DNA of 12,810 bases from Alkaliphilus sp. (GTDB taxonomy: Bacteria > Bacillota > Clostridia > Peptostreptococcales > Thermotaleaceae). The position numbers and the translations under genes are program-made. Of the stretch, positions 1 to 6,990 are shown piece by piece (the stretch's first letter is position 1; the number at the start of each line of letters is the position of its first letter). The stretch is from contig JAGXRU010000129.1 in assembly GCA_018335765.1 (NCBI GenBank), positions 1 to 12,810 of the forward strand. The letters run 5' to 3'. The notes beneath the pieces are model-generated. The model saw only the letters and a program-made list of their open reading frames with translations. It was not told where the DNA came from and made no database searches.

Positions 1-356
1 GGTTTATCATACAGGTTTTGCCTGATGCTGAAGAAATATTAATAGATAGGCTGGAAAATAGAATTAAAAGCCTTCCTGCAATAACAAGTATTATTGAGGA
101 GGGTTTGGATGGAGAAGAGATGTTAAACAAAATATTAGAGGGTTTTGAATTTGAAATTTTAGAAAAGAATGAGATAAGATATAATTGTGATTGTTCAGAA
201 GAAAGGTTGGAAAAAGCATTAATAAGCGTCGGAAGAAATGAGCTAAAGGAGATCATACAAAAAGATGGAGAAGCAGAACTAACATGTCATTTCTGCAATA
301 CCGTATATAAATTTCACAAAGAACATTTGGAAAAATTGTATAGTGCTGCTCAATAG
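1..356 (+). CDS. hslO: Hsp33 redox-regulated chaperone, C-terminal part (partial)
   Basis: The 5' end lies outside the window; the reading frame is already open at the first base (codons start at base 3, FIIQVLPDAEE) and runs to TAG at 354-356, giving about 117 of an expected 290 or so residues. The visible part begins with the GGF-IIQ-LP stretch typical of Hsp33 and ends with the redox zinc centre: CDC, then 30 residues, then CHFC, matching the family CXC-X27-32-CXXC pattern. In characterised Hsp33 proteins these four cysteines bind zinc in the reduced, inactive state; oxidation to disulfides releases zinc and activates the cytosolic holdase. All four cysteines are present, so redox switching is expected to be intact. 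The 133 bases before the next gene show no convincing terminator. Confidence 0.93.
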   Translation, partial: FIIQVLPDAEEILIDRLENRIKSLPAITSIIEEGLDGEEMLNKILEGFEFEILEKNEIRYNCDCSEERLEKALISVGRNELKEIIQKDGEAELTCHFCNTVYKFHKEHLEKLYSAAQ

Positions 357-489
357 GAGTTGCGATCAAACAATAGATTGCAGAAAAGATAGTATGCTTT
401 GAAGCAAAGGTCGTTTTACTATGAAGTATGCATGAGAAAGATTTAGAATAGGTGCTGAAAAATACGTTTGCTTGTTTGAGGTGAACATT

Positions 490-1254
490 TTGAATTACAG
501 AGCAATTGAAATGCCCTTACTGCCAAAGTCTAGAGTTGTAAGTGTGATAATGGATAGCAGAATTTCTGCTAAAATTGAGAATGGTTTAAAAGGCTTAGGG
601 ATAGAAACAATTAAAGTACCAATTTGTAAAGAAGTTTATTCTGCTATTTCTGGTCATCCTGATATTTTAATTCATCATATAGAAAGAGAAAGCATAGTTG
701 TAGCACCAAACATATACACTAACTTTAAGAATAGATTATTTGATAAAGAATTAAAGGTAATTAAAGGCGATTCCATACTATCTAGTAACTATCCAAACAA
801 TATTGCATATAATATAGGGAGAGTTGGAAAATACGCCATTCACAACCTGAAATATACAGACAAAGTAACTTTAAAGCTACTCGAACAAAATGGGATTAGC
901 TTTATTGATGTAAAACAAGGATACGCAAAGTGCTCAATGTGTGTAGTAAATGATAATGCGATAATCACATCAGATAAGGGAATTGCTAAAGCATTAGAAA
1001 AAAACGGGGTTGACGTCTTGATTATTTCACATGGAAATATAAGCTTGCCAGGACTAGAGTATGGTTTTATTGGGGGAGCGTCAGGATTGATAAATAAAAA
1101 ATTAATGGCATTCACGGGTAGTTTGAGATGGCATCCTGAATTTGAGCAAATAATTAATTTTTCAAGAAAATATCAAATAGAGGCAGTTTTTTTAGATGAG
1201 AATATGCCAATTGATGTGGGATCGATAATACCAATTTTTGAAATAGTACAATGA
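490..1254 (+). CDS. DUF6873-type uncharacterised protein, possible GME (pentein-like) fold
   Basis: A 254-residue soluble protein of unknown function. TTG at 490 is chosen because GAGGTG (478-483) lies 6 bases upstream; an in-frame TTG at 472 has no ribosome binding site at a usable distance. There is no signal peptide or membrane segment. Motifs that look conserved are GHPDIL with H56/D58 and a nearby HH pair (62-63), KQGYAKCSMC with C148 and C151 (143-151), GFIGGASG (192-199) and GSLRWHP (210-216). From memory this resembles the clostridial DUF6873 family, grouped with the guanidino-group-modifying enzyme fold. The alternation of a Cys-rich strand, an 'aiitsdkgi' segment and a glycine-rich loop fits that idea, but no substrate can be assigned. 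It lies between hslO and ytxC on the same strand. Confidence 0.7.
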   Translation: MNYRAIEMPLLPKSRVVSVIMDSRISAKIENGLKGLGIETIKVPICKEVYSAISGHPDILIHHIERESIVVAPNIYTNFKNRLFDKELKVIKGDSILSSNYPNNIAYNIGRVGKYAIHNLKYTDKVTLKLLEQNGISFIDVKQGYAKCSMCVVNDNAIITSDKGIAKALEKNGVDVLIISHGNISLPGLEYGFIGGASGLINKKLMAFTGSLRWHPEFEQIINFSRKYQIEAVFLDENMPIDVGSIIPIFEIVQ

Positions 1255-1276
1255 ACAATAAATGTAATTGTGTATT

Positions 1277-1306
1277 TTGAATATTCCTTTTTATTAAACA
1301 TATACT
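1277..1306 (+). promoter_or_regulatory. Possible sigma-A-type promoter for ytxC
   Basis: TTGAAT at 1277-1282 and TATACT at 1301-1306 are separated by 18 bases in the gap between the DUF6873 gene and ytxC. The match is moderate, and AT-rich DNA produces such pairs by chance. If real, transcription would start near 1313. Confidence 0.35.
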
Positions 1307-1334
1307 ACTAGTAAGGTAGAAGGGAGTGAAACCT

Positions 1335-2246
1335 GTGAATTTGCTAACTCTAATACTAAATGAGTATTCAGAATACATTGACAATAGATTAAGTAAGGAA
1401 CTTATTTTTTTTGAAAAAGAGGGAATCTTAATCACAAAGAAAAATACAAAATACGGTAAAGTTATAGAAATAGATTTCGAGCTCGATATAAAGTCATTAA
1501 AAAACTACATTTTTAATGACTTTAAAATAATGTTTTCCAATTACATTAGCAATGCCTTTTCAGATATTATTTTTAATGATTTAGAGGAAAAATTAGTTCA
1601 TAAGACTCTTATGAACAACTATTACTACTTCAATCTTGCAGAAAGACAAAAAATTTTTAAACATTTGACTAACATACAAGAAAATGAGGAGTTTAAATAT
1701 GGAGAAGGCGTTACCTATAAAATAAGTAGGAAGGCGATAATTCTTCAAAAGGTCATAGATTTTTTGCAAGAAAACCAGATTATAAATCTAGAGGGTTTCG
1801 TTCGGTTTAGGTTAAAGAATTATATGCAGGAACTGGAAGATCATATTGATAAAGCTGTGGAAGATTTTATTATGGAAAAGGAGTATAATGAATTCATCAA
1901 ACTATTGCGATATTTTGTAGATATACAGGAAGCAAAAATTGATATTGTTAATGTAATTATGAGTGATGGTGGGAAATACCATATCTATGACAAAATGAAT
2001 AGCATGATAAATAATGATTACTTAGAAGATATAGCAACAGAAATGGCCGATAAGGACATAAGTTATGATGATTTACTTATTAGCTCTTTGATAACCTTAG
2101 CACCAAAACAAATAATAATTCATTATGAAGGGAAATTGAAAAGTCGAGAAATTTTACAGACAATAAAAAGCATCTTTTCTGAAAGAATGTTTTTCTGTAA
2201 TGGATGCAAGTTGTGTACATCGACACAAAATGTAAAGCAAGAGTAG
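1335..2246 (+). CDS. ytxC: YtxC-family putative sporulation protein
   Basis: A 303-residue, lysine- and asparagine-rich, largely helical protein with no membrane segment. GTG at 1335 is preferred because GGGAG (1322-1326) sits 8 bases upstream; an in-frame GTG at 1326 overlaps that site and would add three residues. The C-terminus carries the cysteine cluster CNGCKLC (C288, C291, C294), as in clostridial YtxC homologues. The family is described as putative sporulation proteins of unknown biochemical role. Position supports the call: ytxC lies just upstream of thrS in Bacillus subtilis too, though here a DUF445 gene separates them. The last codons lie inside a near-perfect 24-base dyad. The three cysteines could bind a metal or be redox active; that is inference. 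Confidence 0.8.
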   Translation: MNLLTLILNEYSEYIDNRLSKELIFFEKEGILITKKNTKYGKVIEIDFELDIKSLKNYIFNDFKIMFSNYISNAFSDIIFNDLEEKLVHKTLMNNYYYFNLAERQKIFKHLTNIQENEEFKYGEGVTYKISRKAIILQKVIDFLQENQIINLEGFVRFRLKNYMQELEDHIDKAVEDFIMEKEYNEFIKLLRYFVDIQEAKIDIVNVIMSDGGKYHIYDKMNSMINNDYLEDIATEMADKDISYDDLLISSLITLAPKQIIIHYEGKLKSREILQTIKSIFSERMFFCNGCKLCTSTQNVKQE

Positions 2247-2271
2247 AGATTGATCTCTACTCTTATTAAAA
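2240..2271 (+). terminator. Strong hairpin overlapping the ytxC stop; possible terminator
   Basis: Arms AGAGTAGAGAT (2240-2250) and ATCTCTACTCT (2253-2263) are perfectly complementary with only two bases between them, so about 10 pairs around a 4-base loop in practice. The following sequence, TATTAAAATTT, is only partly T-rich, so termination may be weak. The arm includes the ytxC stop codon (2244-2246). It could instead be an operator or an mRNA-stabilising structure. Confidence 0.55.
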
Positions 2272-2376
2272 TTTATCTGAAGTGTCTTGTAGAAGCATAA
2301 TAGCTATGTTAGACTTAATAAGTTGGAATATAAGAAAATTAATATTTTCAAAAGATAAATGCAGGGGTGAATCGTA

Positions 2377-2979
2377 TTGTTTTGGATTGAACTATCAATT
2401 TTAGCTATAGTTGGAGGAATTATCGGTTGGGTAACGAATATTATGGCTATAAAACTAATATTCAGACCATTAAAACCATTTAATATTCCAATGACTAATA
2501 TTAAGATACAGGGATTGATTCCTAAGAGACAAGCTGAATTGGCTAAAAGCATTGGACAAATTGTGGAATCGGAGCTAGTTTCTATCGAAGAAATTATTGC
2601 AAAATTTTTACATGAACAAAACAAGAGCGAAATATTAGTTAAAGTTAGAGGCAAGATAAAGAAAGTTGTGGAGCAAAAGTTGCCCTTTATTATACCAAGT
2701 ACCTTTAAAGCTTTAATACTAAACTATATAGATGAAGTGATAGATCAAGAGGCAGAAACTATTTTCAACGAATTGGCAGAAACTATTATTCATAAGGCAG
2801 CAACAGAGATAAAAATCGCACAAATAATTGAAGAAAAAATAATCAATTTTGAATTGGATAGGTTGGAAATAATAATCATTGCTATTGCTAAAAAAGAGTT
2901 AAAGCATATAGAACTTTTGGGTGGCCTCATTGGTTTTCTTATAGGAATTCTGCAAGGTTTCATACTGCTTTTAACATAA
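2377..2979 (+). CDS. Short DUF445-family membrane protein
   Basis: A 200-residue protein starting at TTG 2377, with AGGGGTGA (2363-2370) 6 bases upstream. The N-terminal membrane segment (about 4-28) carries the DUF445 signature GGIIGWVTN-MAIKLIFRP (13-31). The middle (about 45-175) is charged and helical, probably coiled-coil-like, with the family's IPKRQAELAKSIG stretch near residue 50. A C-terminal glycine-rich membrane segment (about 181-199, GGLIGFLIGILQG) matches the family's usual ending. It is much shorter than Bacillus YheB (roughly 375 residues), but both family end motifs are intact, so it is a short form rather than a truncation. The function of DUF445 proteins is unknown. It lies between ytxC and thrS on the same strand. 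Confidence 0.82.
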   Translation: MFWIELSILAIVGGIIGWVTNIMAIKLIFRPLKPFNIPMTNIKIQGLIPKRQAELAKSIGQIVESELVSIEEIIAKFLHEQNKSEILVKVRGKIKKVVEQKLPFIIPSTFKALILNYIDEVIDQEAETIFNELAETIIHKAATEIKIAQIIEEKIINFELDRLEIIIIAIAKKELKHIELLGGLIGFLIGILQGFILLLT

Positions 2980-3005
2980 ATTTATTTTCAATAAATTTAT
3001 TTTCA
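2976..3005. repeat. 15-base perfect tandem duplication
   Basis: ATAAATTTATTTTCA occurs twice head to tail (2976-2990 and 2991-3005). The first copy contains the TAA stop (2977-2979) of the DUF445 gene. The repeat is exact and not extended on either side. It looks like a replication-slippage duplication in the 72-base gap before thrS. Confidence 0.9.
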
Positions 3006-3051
3006 GATGATGCATAAATAAGTTTTGCTTGAGAATCGAGGAGGTTAGGTT

Positions 3052-4965
3052 ATGGAAAAAATCAAAATTGTTTTAAAAGATGGTTCTGTAAAGGAAGCCA
3101 ACATAGGGGCTACTATTTTTGATATTGCTAATGATATTAGTTCGAGGTTGGCTAAGGAAGCTATGGGTGGAGAAGTGAATGGAAAGGCAGTAGGACTAAA
3201 ATATCAGCTTTATGAGGACGCAGAAGTAAGTATTTTAACATTCGAAGATGAAGATGGAAAGGATATTTTCAGACATACCAGTTCTCATATAATGGCACAG
3301 GCTGTTTTGCGATTATTTCCAAATACAAAACTAGCCATAGGACCACCCATTGAAAATGGGTTTTATTACGACCTTGACTCAGAACATAGATTTACAGAAG
3401 AAGATTTTGGAATAATCGAAAAAGAAATGGACAAAATTTGTCAAGAGAATCTTCAAATAGAAAAATTTGAGATGTCAAGAGATGAAGCTATAAAATACAT
3501 GAAGAAAAAAAATGAAAGCTATAAGGTTGAACTTATTGAGGACCTCCCAGAGAATACAATTCTTTCTTTTTACAAACAAGGAGAATTTGTTGATCTGTGT
3601 GCAGGACCTCATTTGCCATCTACAAAACCAGTAAAAGCTATTAAAATATTGAGTGTTGCAGGTGCTTACTGGAGGGGTAGTGAGAAAAATAAGATGCTCC
3701 AAAGAATATATGCCACATCATATCCAAAACAAAAACTGCTAGATGAATATCTAACTAGGTTAGAGGAAGCCAAGAAGAGAGATCATAGGAAACTAGGCAA
3801 GGAATTGGACTTGTTTAGTATTCAAGAAGAAGGTCCAGGATTCCCCTTCTTTCATCCAAAAGGTATGGTGATACGAAATATATTAGAAGAGTTTTGGAGA
3901 AAATCTCATAAAAAAAGAGGTTATGATGAAGTTAAAACACCCATCATTTTAAATCAACAGCTTTGGCAAACATCTGGTCATTGGGATCATTATAAAGAAA
4001 ATATGTATTTTACGAATATAGATTCAATGGATTATGCTGTTAAACCAATGAATTGTCCAGGATCAATGTTAGTATATAAAAGGAAAATGTACTCATATAG
4101 AGATTTTCCAATAAGACTTGCTGAAATGGGACTTGTTCATAGACATGAACTTTCTGGTGCATTACATGGACTTATGAGAGTTAGATGCTTTACTCAAGAT
4201 GATTCACATATATTTATGTTGTCTGAACAAATAAAGGATGAATTAGTTAATAGAATAGATTTTATTGATTATATTTATAATGTGTTTGGCTTTAAATATA
4301 GGATAGAATTATCAACAAGACCAGAAAATTCCATGGGAACAAATGAAGAATGGGATATCGCTACCGAAGCATTAAGAGAGGCGCTTGAAGAAAAAAGATT
4401 TCCTTACAAAATTAATGAAGGTGACGGAGCTTTTTATGGTCCTAAAATAGATTTTCACTTGGAAGACTCCATTGGCAGGACTTGGCAGTGTGGTACAATA
4501 CAGCTTGATTTTCAAATGCCACAAAGGTTTGAGTTGTCATACACTGGTAGCGATGGAGAAAAACATAGACCTGTAATGCTTCATAGCGTTATATATGGAA
4601 GTATTGAAAGATTCATAGGAATTTTGATAGAACATTTTGCAGGAAAGTTCCCTGCGTGGATTGCCCCTGTGCAGGTTAAAATACTGCCTATTGCTGACAA
4701 GTTTCATGGATATGCAAAAGAAATAGCTACTAAATTGAAAAATGCAGATTTAAGGGTAGAATTAGATGATAGAAATGAAAAAATAGGTTATAAAATAAGA
4801 GAGGCTCAGCTTCTAAAGATTCCATATATGATTATAGTGGGCGAAAAAGAAATGGAATCAAATACAATATCAGTACGTTCTAGAGATCAAGGGGAGTTAG
4901 GAAGCCAAGAACTAGAATTCTTCATAGAAAATCTTCTTGAAGATGTTGAAACGAGGAAAATTTAA
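3052..4965 (+). CDS. thrS: Threonine--tRNA ligase
   Basis: A 637-residue cytosolic class II synthetase that charges tRNA-Thr with threonine. ATG 3052 follows GGAGG (3040-3044) by 7 bases. Domains in order: TGS domain (1-61); editing domain with HTSSH (H75, H79) and the CAGPH element (C183, H187), which removes mischarged serine; catalytic core from about 243, with motif 1 near 268-300, motif 2 around RHELSGALHGLMRVR (364-378) and motif 3 around GSIERF (516-521); anticodon-binding domain from about 540. The catalytic zinc ligands known from E. coli correspond to C335, H386 and H511, all present. The length is normal. Unlike many Firmicute thrS genes there is no T-box leader: the preceding gap is only 72 bases. 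It converges on the FtsH-like gene through a shared terminator. Confidence 0.98.
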   Translation: MEKIKIVLKDGSVKEANIGATIFDIANDISSRLAKEAMGGEVNGKAVGLKYQLYEDAEVSILTFEDEDGKDIFRHTSSHIMAQAVLRLFPNTKLAIGPPIENGFYYDLDSEHRFTEEDFGIIEKEMDKICQENLQIEKFEMSRDEAIKYMKKKNESYKVELIEDLPENTILSFYKQGEFVDLCAGPHLPSTKPVKAIKILSVAGAYWRGSEKNKMLQRIYATSYPKQKLLDEYLTRLEEAKKRDHRKLGKELDLFSIQEEGPGFPFFHPKGMVIRNILEEFWRKSHKKRGYDEVKTPIILNQQLWQTSGHWDHYKENMYFTNIDSMDYAVKPMNCPGSMLVYKRKMYSYRDFPIRLAEMGLVHRHELSGALHGLMRVRCFTQDDSHIFMLSEQIKDELVNRIDFIDYIYNVFGFKYRIELSTRPENSMGTNEEWDIATEALREALEEKRFPYKINEGDGAFYGPKIDFHLEDSIGRTWQCGTIQLDFQMPQRFELSYTGSDGEKHRPVMLHSVIYGSIERFIGILIEHFAGKFPAWIAPVQVKILPIADKFHGYAKEIATKLKNADLRVELDDRNEKIGYKIREAQLLKIPYMIIVGEKEMESNTISVRSRDQGELGSQELEFFIENLLEDVETRKI

Positions 4966-4973
4966 AATACAAG

Positions 4974-5007
4974 AAAAAGAGCCAAATTTTTACAGGCTCT
5001 TTTTATG
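4974..5007. terminator. Bidirectional intrinsic terminator between thrS and the FtsH-like gene
   Basis: AAAAAGAGCC (4974-4983) and GGCTCTTTTT (4995-5004) form a perfect 10-pair stem around an 11-base loop. Each strand ends in a T run, so it can stop transcripts from both convergent genes. It overlaps the TAA stop of the minus-strand gene (5003-5005). Confidence 0.9.
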
Positions 5008-6574
5008 TTGCAAAACAACACTCTGGTTTGTTTTCAAAGTCTTTTATTATCAAGTCTAATTCTTCTCCAGTCAAAGTTTCTTTTTCGTACAATTCACTGG
5101 ACACTCTATTTAAAAGATCTAAGTTGGTTTCTAATTTACTTATTGAATTGATATAACATTCATCTATTATATTCTTTATCTCACCATCGATCATACTATA
5201 ACAATTTTTAATTAATGAGATGTCGAATACCCTATTAACTAAATTGCTCATACCATATTCACAAACCATTTGATATGCAATGCTGTTGGCTTTTTTTAGA
5301 TCATCCCTTGCTCCTGTAGAAACCTCCCCAAATATCAGTTGCTCGGCAGCTCTACCACCTAAAAGTACTTGGATCTTATTTTTAAGTTCTTTGGTAGTTA
5401 TTAAATAACGATCTTCTTCTGGGGAGTATAATACATATCCTAAAGCCTCACCACGAGGTACTATTGATATCTTAGATACTGAATCTGTATTTAATAGTTT
5501 GCCCAGTAAGGCATGACCGGCTTCGTGGAAGGATACAGTTCTTTTTTCTTTTTCTATGACTACTGCATTTTTTCTTTGAAGCCCTGCAACCACTTTTTCA
5601 ATCGCTTGATTGAATTCATCGATGCCTATTTGTTTCTTATTGTTTCTCACAGCTAATATAGCAGCTTCATTAGCAATGTTTGAAAGATGAGCACCTGACA
5701 TGCCATGGGTTCTTTTAGCCAGTTTTTTTATATCGACTAAGGCGTCAATTGGTTTGTTTTGTATATGAACCTTAAGTATTTCTTCCCTAGCTTTTACATC
5801 TGGATTTCCAATGAACATATGTCGATCAAATCTTCCGGGTCTTAGGAGAGCATCATCAAGTAAATCTATTCGATTGGTGGCACCGATCACTATAACTGTT
5901 TGTTCTGAATGAAATCCATCCATCTCAATGAGAAGTTGATTTAAAGTCTGATCTTTTTCGTTATTACTTTCTGTGCTTCGTTTAGCTCCAATAGCATCGA
6001 TTTCATCAATAAATATTACACTAGGAGATTCTTTCTTTGCTTTTTCAAACAAGGTTCTCACTCGTTTAGCTCCGACGCCAACATATTTTTCTACGAATTC
6101 AGAACCACTTGCTGGAAAGAAAGCTGACGCTGTTTCCCCTGCAATAGCTTGTGCTAAGAGAGTTTTTCCTGTTCCTGGAGGACCATGGAACAGTACTCCT
6201 TTAGGAATTTTTGCTCCCATCTTATAGTATTTTTCTGGATTTTTGATGAAATCAATGATTTCAACCAATTCCTCTTTAACCTCTTCTAGTCCGGCTACAT
6301 CATGAAATCTTATTGATGGGGTGGGTTTATCGGTTTTACTCTTTTTATCATCCTTCTCCATTTTCATTATCTGTACAGGCTCTAATTGAGGAGATCGATC
6401 TAGTTTCATATAGTACATAAATAAAGCACAACATATGACAACTAGAAAAATTCTGCCCATGTTACTAATTTGCGGGGAAAACGAACTGCTTATATTGGAA
6501 CCAAGTATCGCTGTTACAGTGAGAAATACACATGAACAGAGTACAATCAATACAACTTTTTTCTTTGCGATAAT
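5003..6574 (-). CDS. FtsH-like membrane-anchored AAA+ zinc protease with minimal extracellular loop
   Basis: An ATP-dependent metalloprotease of the FtsH/Yme1 family. Numbered from the ATT start at 6574 it has 523 residues: two N-terminal membrane segments (about 6-24 and 40-56) joined by a loop of only some 16-18 residues; AAA+ domain with Walker A GPPGTGKT (131-138), Walker B VIFIDEID (186-193) and second region of homology ending LLRPGRFDR (243-251); peptidase domain with HEAGH (350-354) and the third zinc-ligand Asp in GARDDL (421-426). All catalytic elements are intact, but it is shorter than usual FtsH (about 600-700) because the extracytoplasmic domain and a loop after GMS (441-443) are reduced. 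It is probably a paralogue of the housekeeping FtsH. The start is inferred: GAGGG (6585-6581) is correctly spaced for ATT 6574-6572 (or ATC 6571-6569), TGA lies immediately upstream in frame, and the KKK before the first membrane segment is lost if TTG 6550 is used. Substrates are unknown. Confidence 0.9.
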   Translation of the reverse strand: MIAKKKVVLIVLCSCVFLTVTAILGSNISSSFSPQISNMGRIFLVVICCALFMYYMKLDRSPQLEPVQIMKMEKDDKKSKTDKPTPSIRFHDVAGLEEVKEELVEIIDFIKNPEKYYKMGAKIPKGVLFHGPPGTGKTLLAQAIAGETASAFFPASGSEFVEKYVGVGAKRVRTLFEKAKKESPSVIFIDEIDAIGAKRSTESNNEKDQTLNQLLIEMDGFHSEQTVIVIGATNRIDLLDDALLRPGRFDRHMFIGNPDVKAREEILKVHIQNKPIDALVDIKKLAKRTHGMSGAHLSNIANEAAILAVRNNKKQIGIDEFNQAIEKVVAGLQRKNAVVIEKEKRTVSFHEAGHALLGKLLNTDSVSKISIVPRGEALGYVLYSPEEDRYLITTKELKNKIQVLLGGRAAEQLIFGEVSTGARDDLKKANSIAYQMVCEYGMSNLVNRVFDISLIKNCYSMIDGEIKNIIDECYINSISKLETNLDLLNRVSSELYEKETLTGEELDLIIKDFENKPECCFAT

Positions 6575-6776
6575 TCATCACCCTCTTTCGTTGTTAGGTA
6601 TTCTTAGTTTGCCCATTGTGACAGAAAAAATAAAGAATAATTAGGAATAATAACAAAAAATAATTATTTGCAGCTAACAAATTTATCCAATTTATTGAAA
6701 CTGATATATAAAATAATAAAGTATTAAATACCAGCTATTTAGACAAAAACCATAAAAAGGAAATGAATAAATTGCA

Positions 6777-6805
6777 TTGACAACCGCAAATAATAATGAT
6801 AAGAT
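6777..6805 (+). promoter_or_regulatory. Strong sigma-A-type promoter of the infC-rpmI-rplT operon
   Basis: A consensus -35 TTGACA (6777-6782) and -10 TAAGAT (6800-6805) are separated by exactly 17 bases. The start would be near 6812, about 180 bases before infC and just upstream of the attenuator. I found no equally good minus-strand promoter for the divergent FtsH-like gene in the AT-rich stretch 6590-6776. Confidence 0.85.
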
Positions 6806-6811
6806 GTGTTA

Positions 6812-6938
6812 GTAAATCAAGAAGAAGTTATCCGCTTCTCACCTTACAACTTTGTTCGTAAGGTTAATAAACTCACTAACCAATAGGTGTAGTTTTAGAC
6901 TTGTGAAGCGGATGTTATACATCCTGCTTTTTTTATTT
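6812..6938 (+). promoter_or_regulatory. infC leader attenuator, L20-leader type
   Basis: This untranslated leader contains alternative pairings. ATCCGCTTC (6830-6838) is perfectly complementary to GAAGCGGAT (6905-6913), enclosing a hairpin ACCTTAC/GTAAGGT (6841-6847 with 6858-6864). The same 6906-6913 segment is needed for the terminator downstream, so the long-range pairing acts as antiterminator. In Bacillus, L20 binds the infC leader, which mimics its 23S rRNA site, and promotes premature termination of infC-rpmI-rplT. Position and architecture match; the L20-binding residues were not individually verified. Confidence 0.8.
6906..6938 (+). terminator. Leader terminator of the infC operon (conditional)
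   Basis: AAGC and GGATGT (6906-6915) pair with ACATCC and GCTT (6919-6929) around a 3-base TAT loop with one bulged T (6925), followed by a T run and ATTTT. Its 5' arm overlaps the antiterminator segment, which makes it conditional. Confidence 0.85.
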
Positions 6939-6990
6939 TAATAATTAAATTTTTCAAAGACAAACAACAATCAATCTTAGGAGGTGTCAA

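Noticed and set aside
388..422. Imperfect hairpin (ATAGTA/TACTAT with inner CTTTG-AAG-CAAAG) after hslO
   Set aside because: The stems are short and interrupted, and the only T run is inside rather than after the structure, so it is not supportable as a terminator.
840..1435. Minus-strand open frames opposite the DUF6873 and ytxC genes
   Set aside because: They overlap well-supported plus-strand genes, show no ribosome binding sites and have biased, low-complexity composition typical of antisense frames.
6435..6644. 69-codon plus-strand open frame opposite the start of the FtsH-like gene
   Set aside because: It is an antisense shadow of a convincing coding region, has no ribosome binding site and no recognisable motifs.
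6590..6776. Possible minus-strand promoters for the FtsH-like gene (for example TTGGAT with AT-rich -10 candidates)
   Set aside because: The stretch is so AT-rich that many weak matches occur and none stands out.
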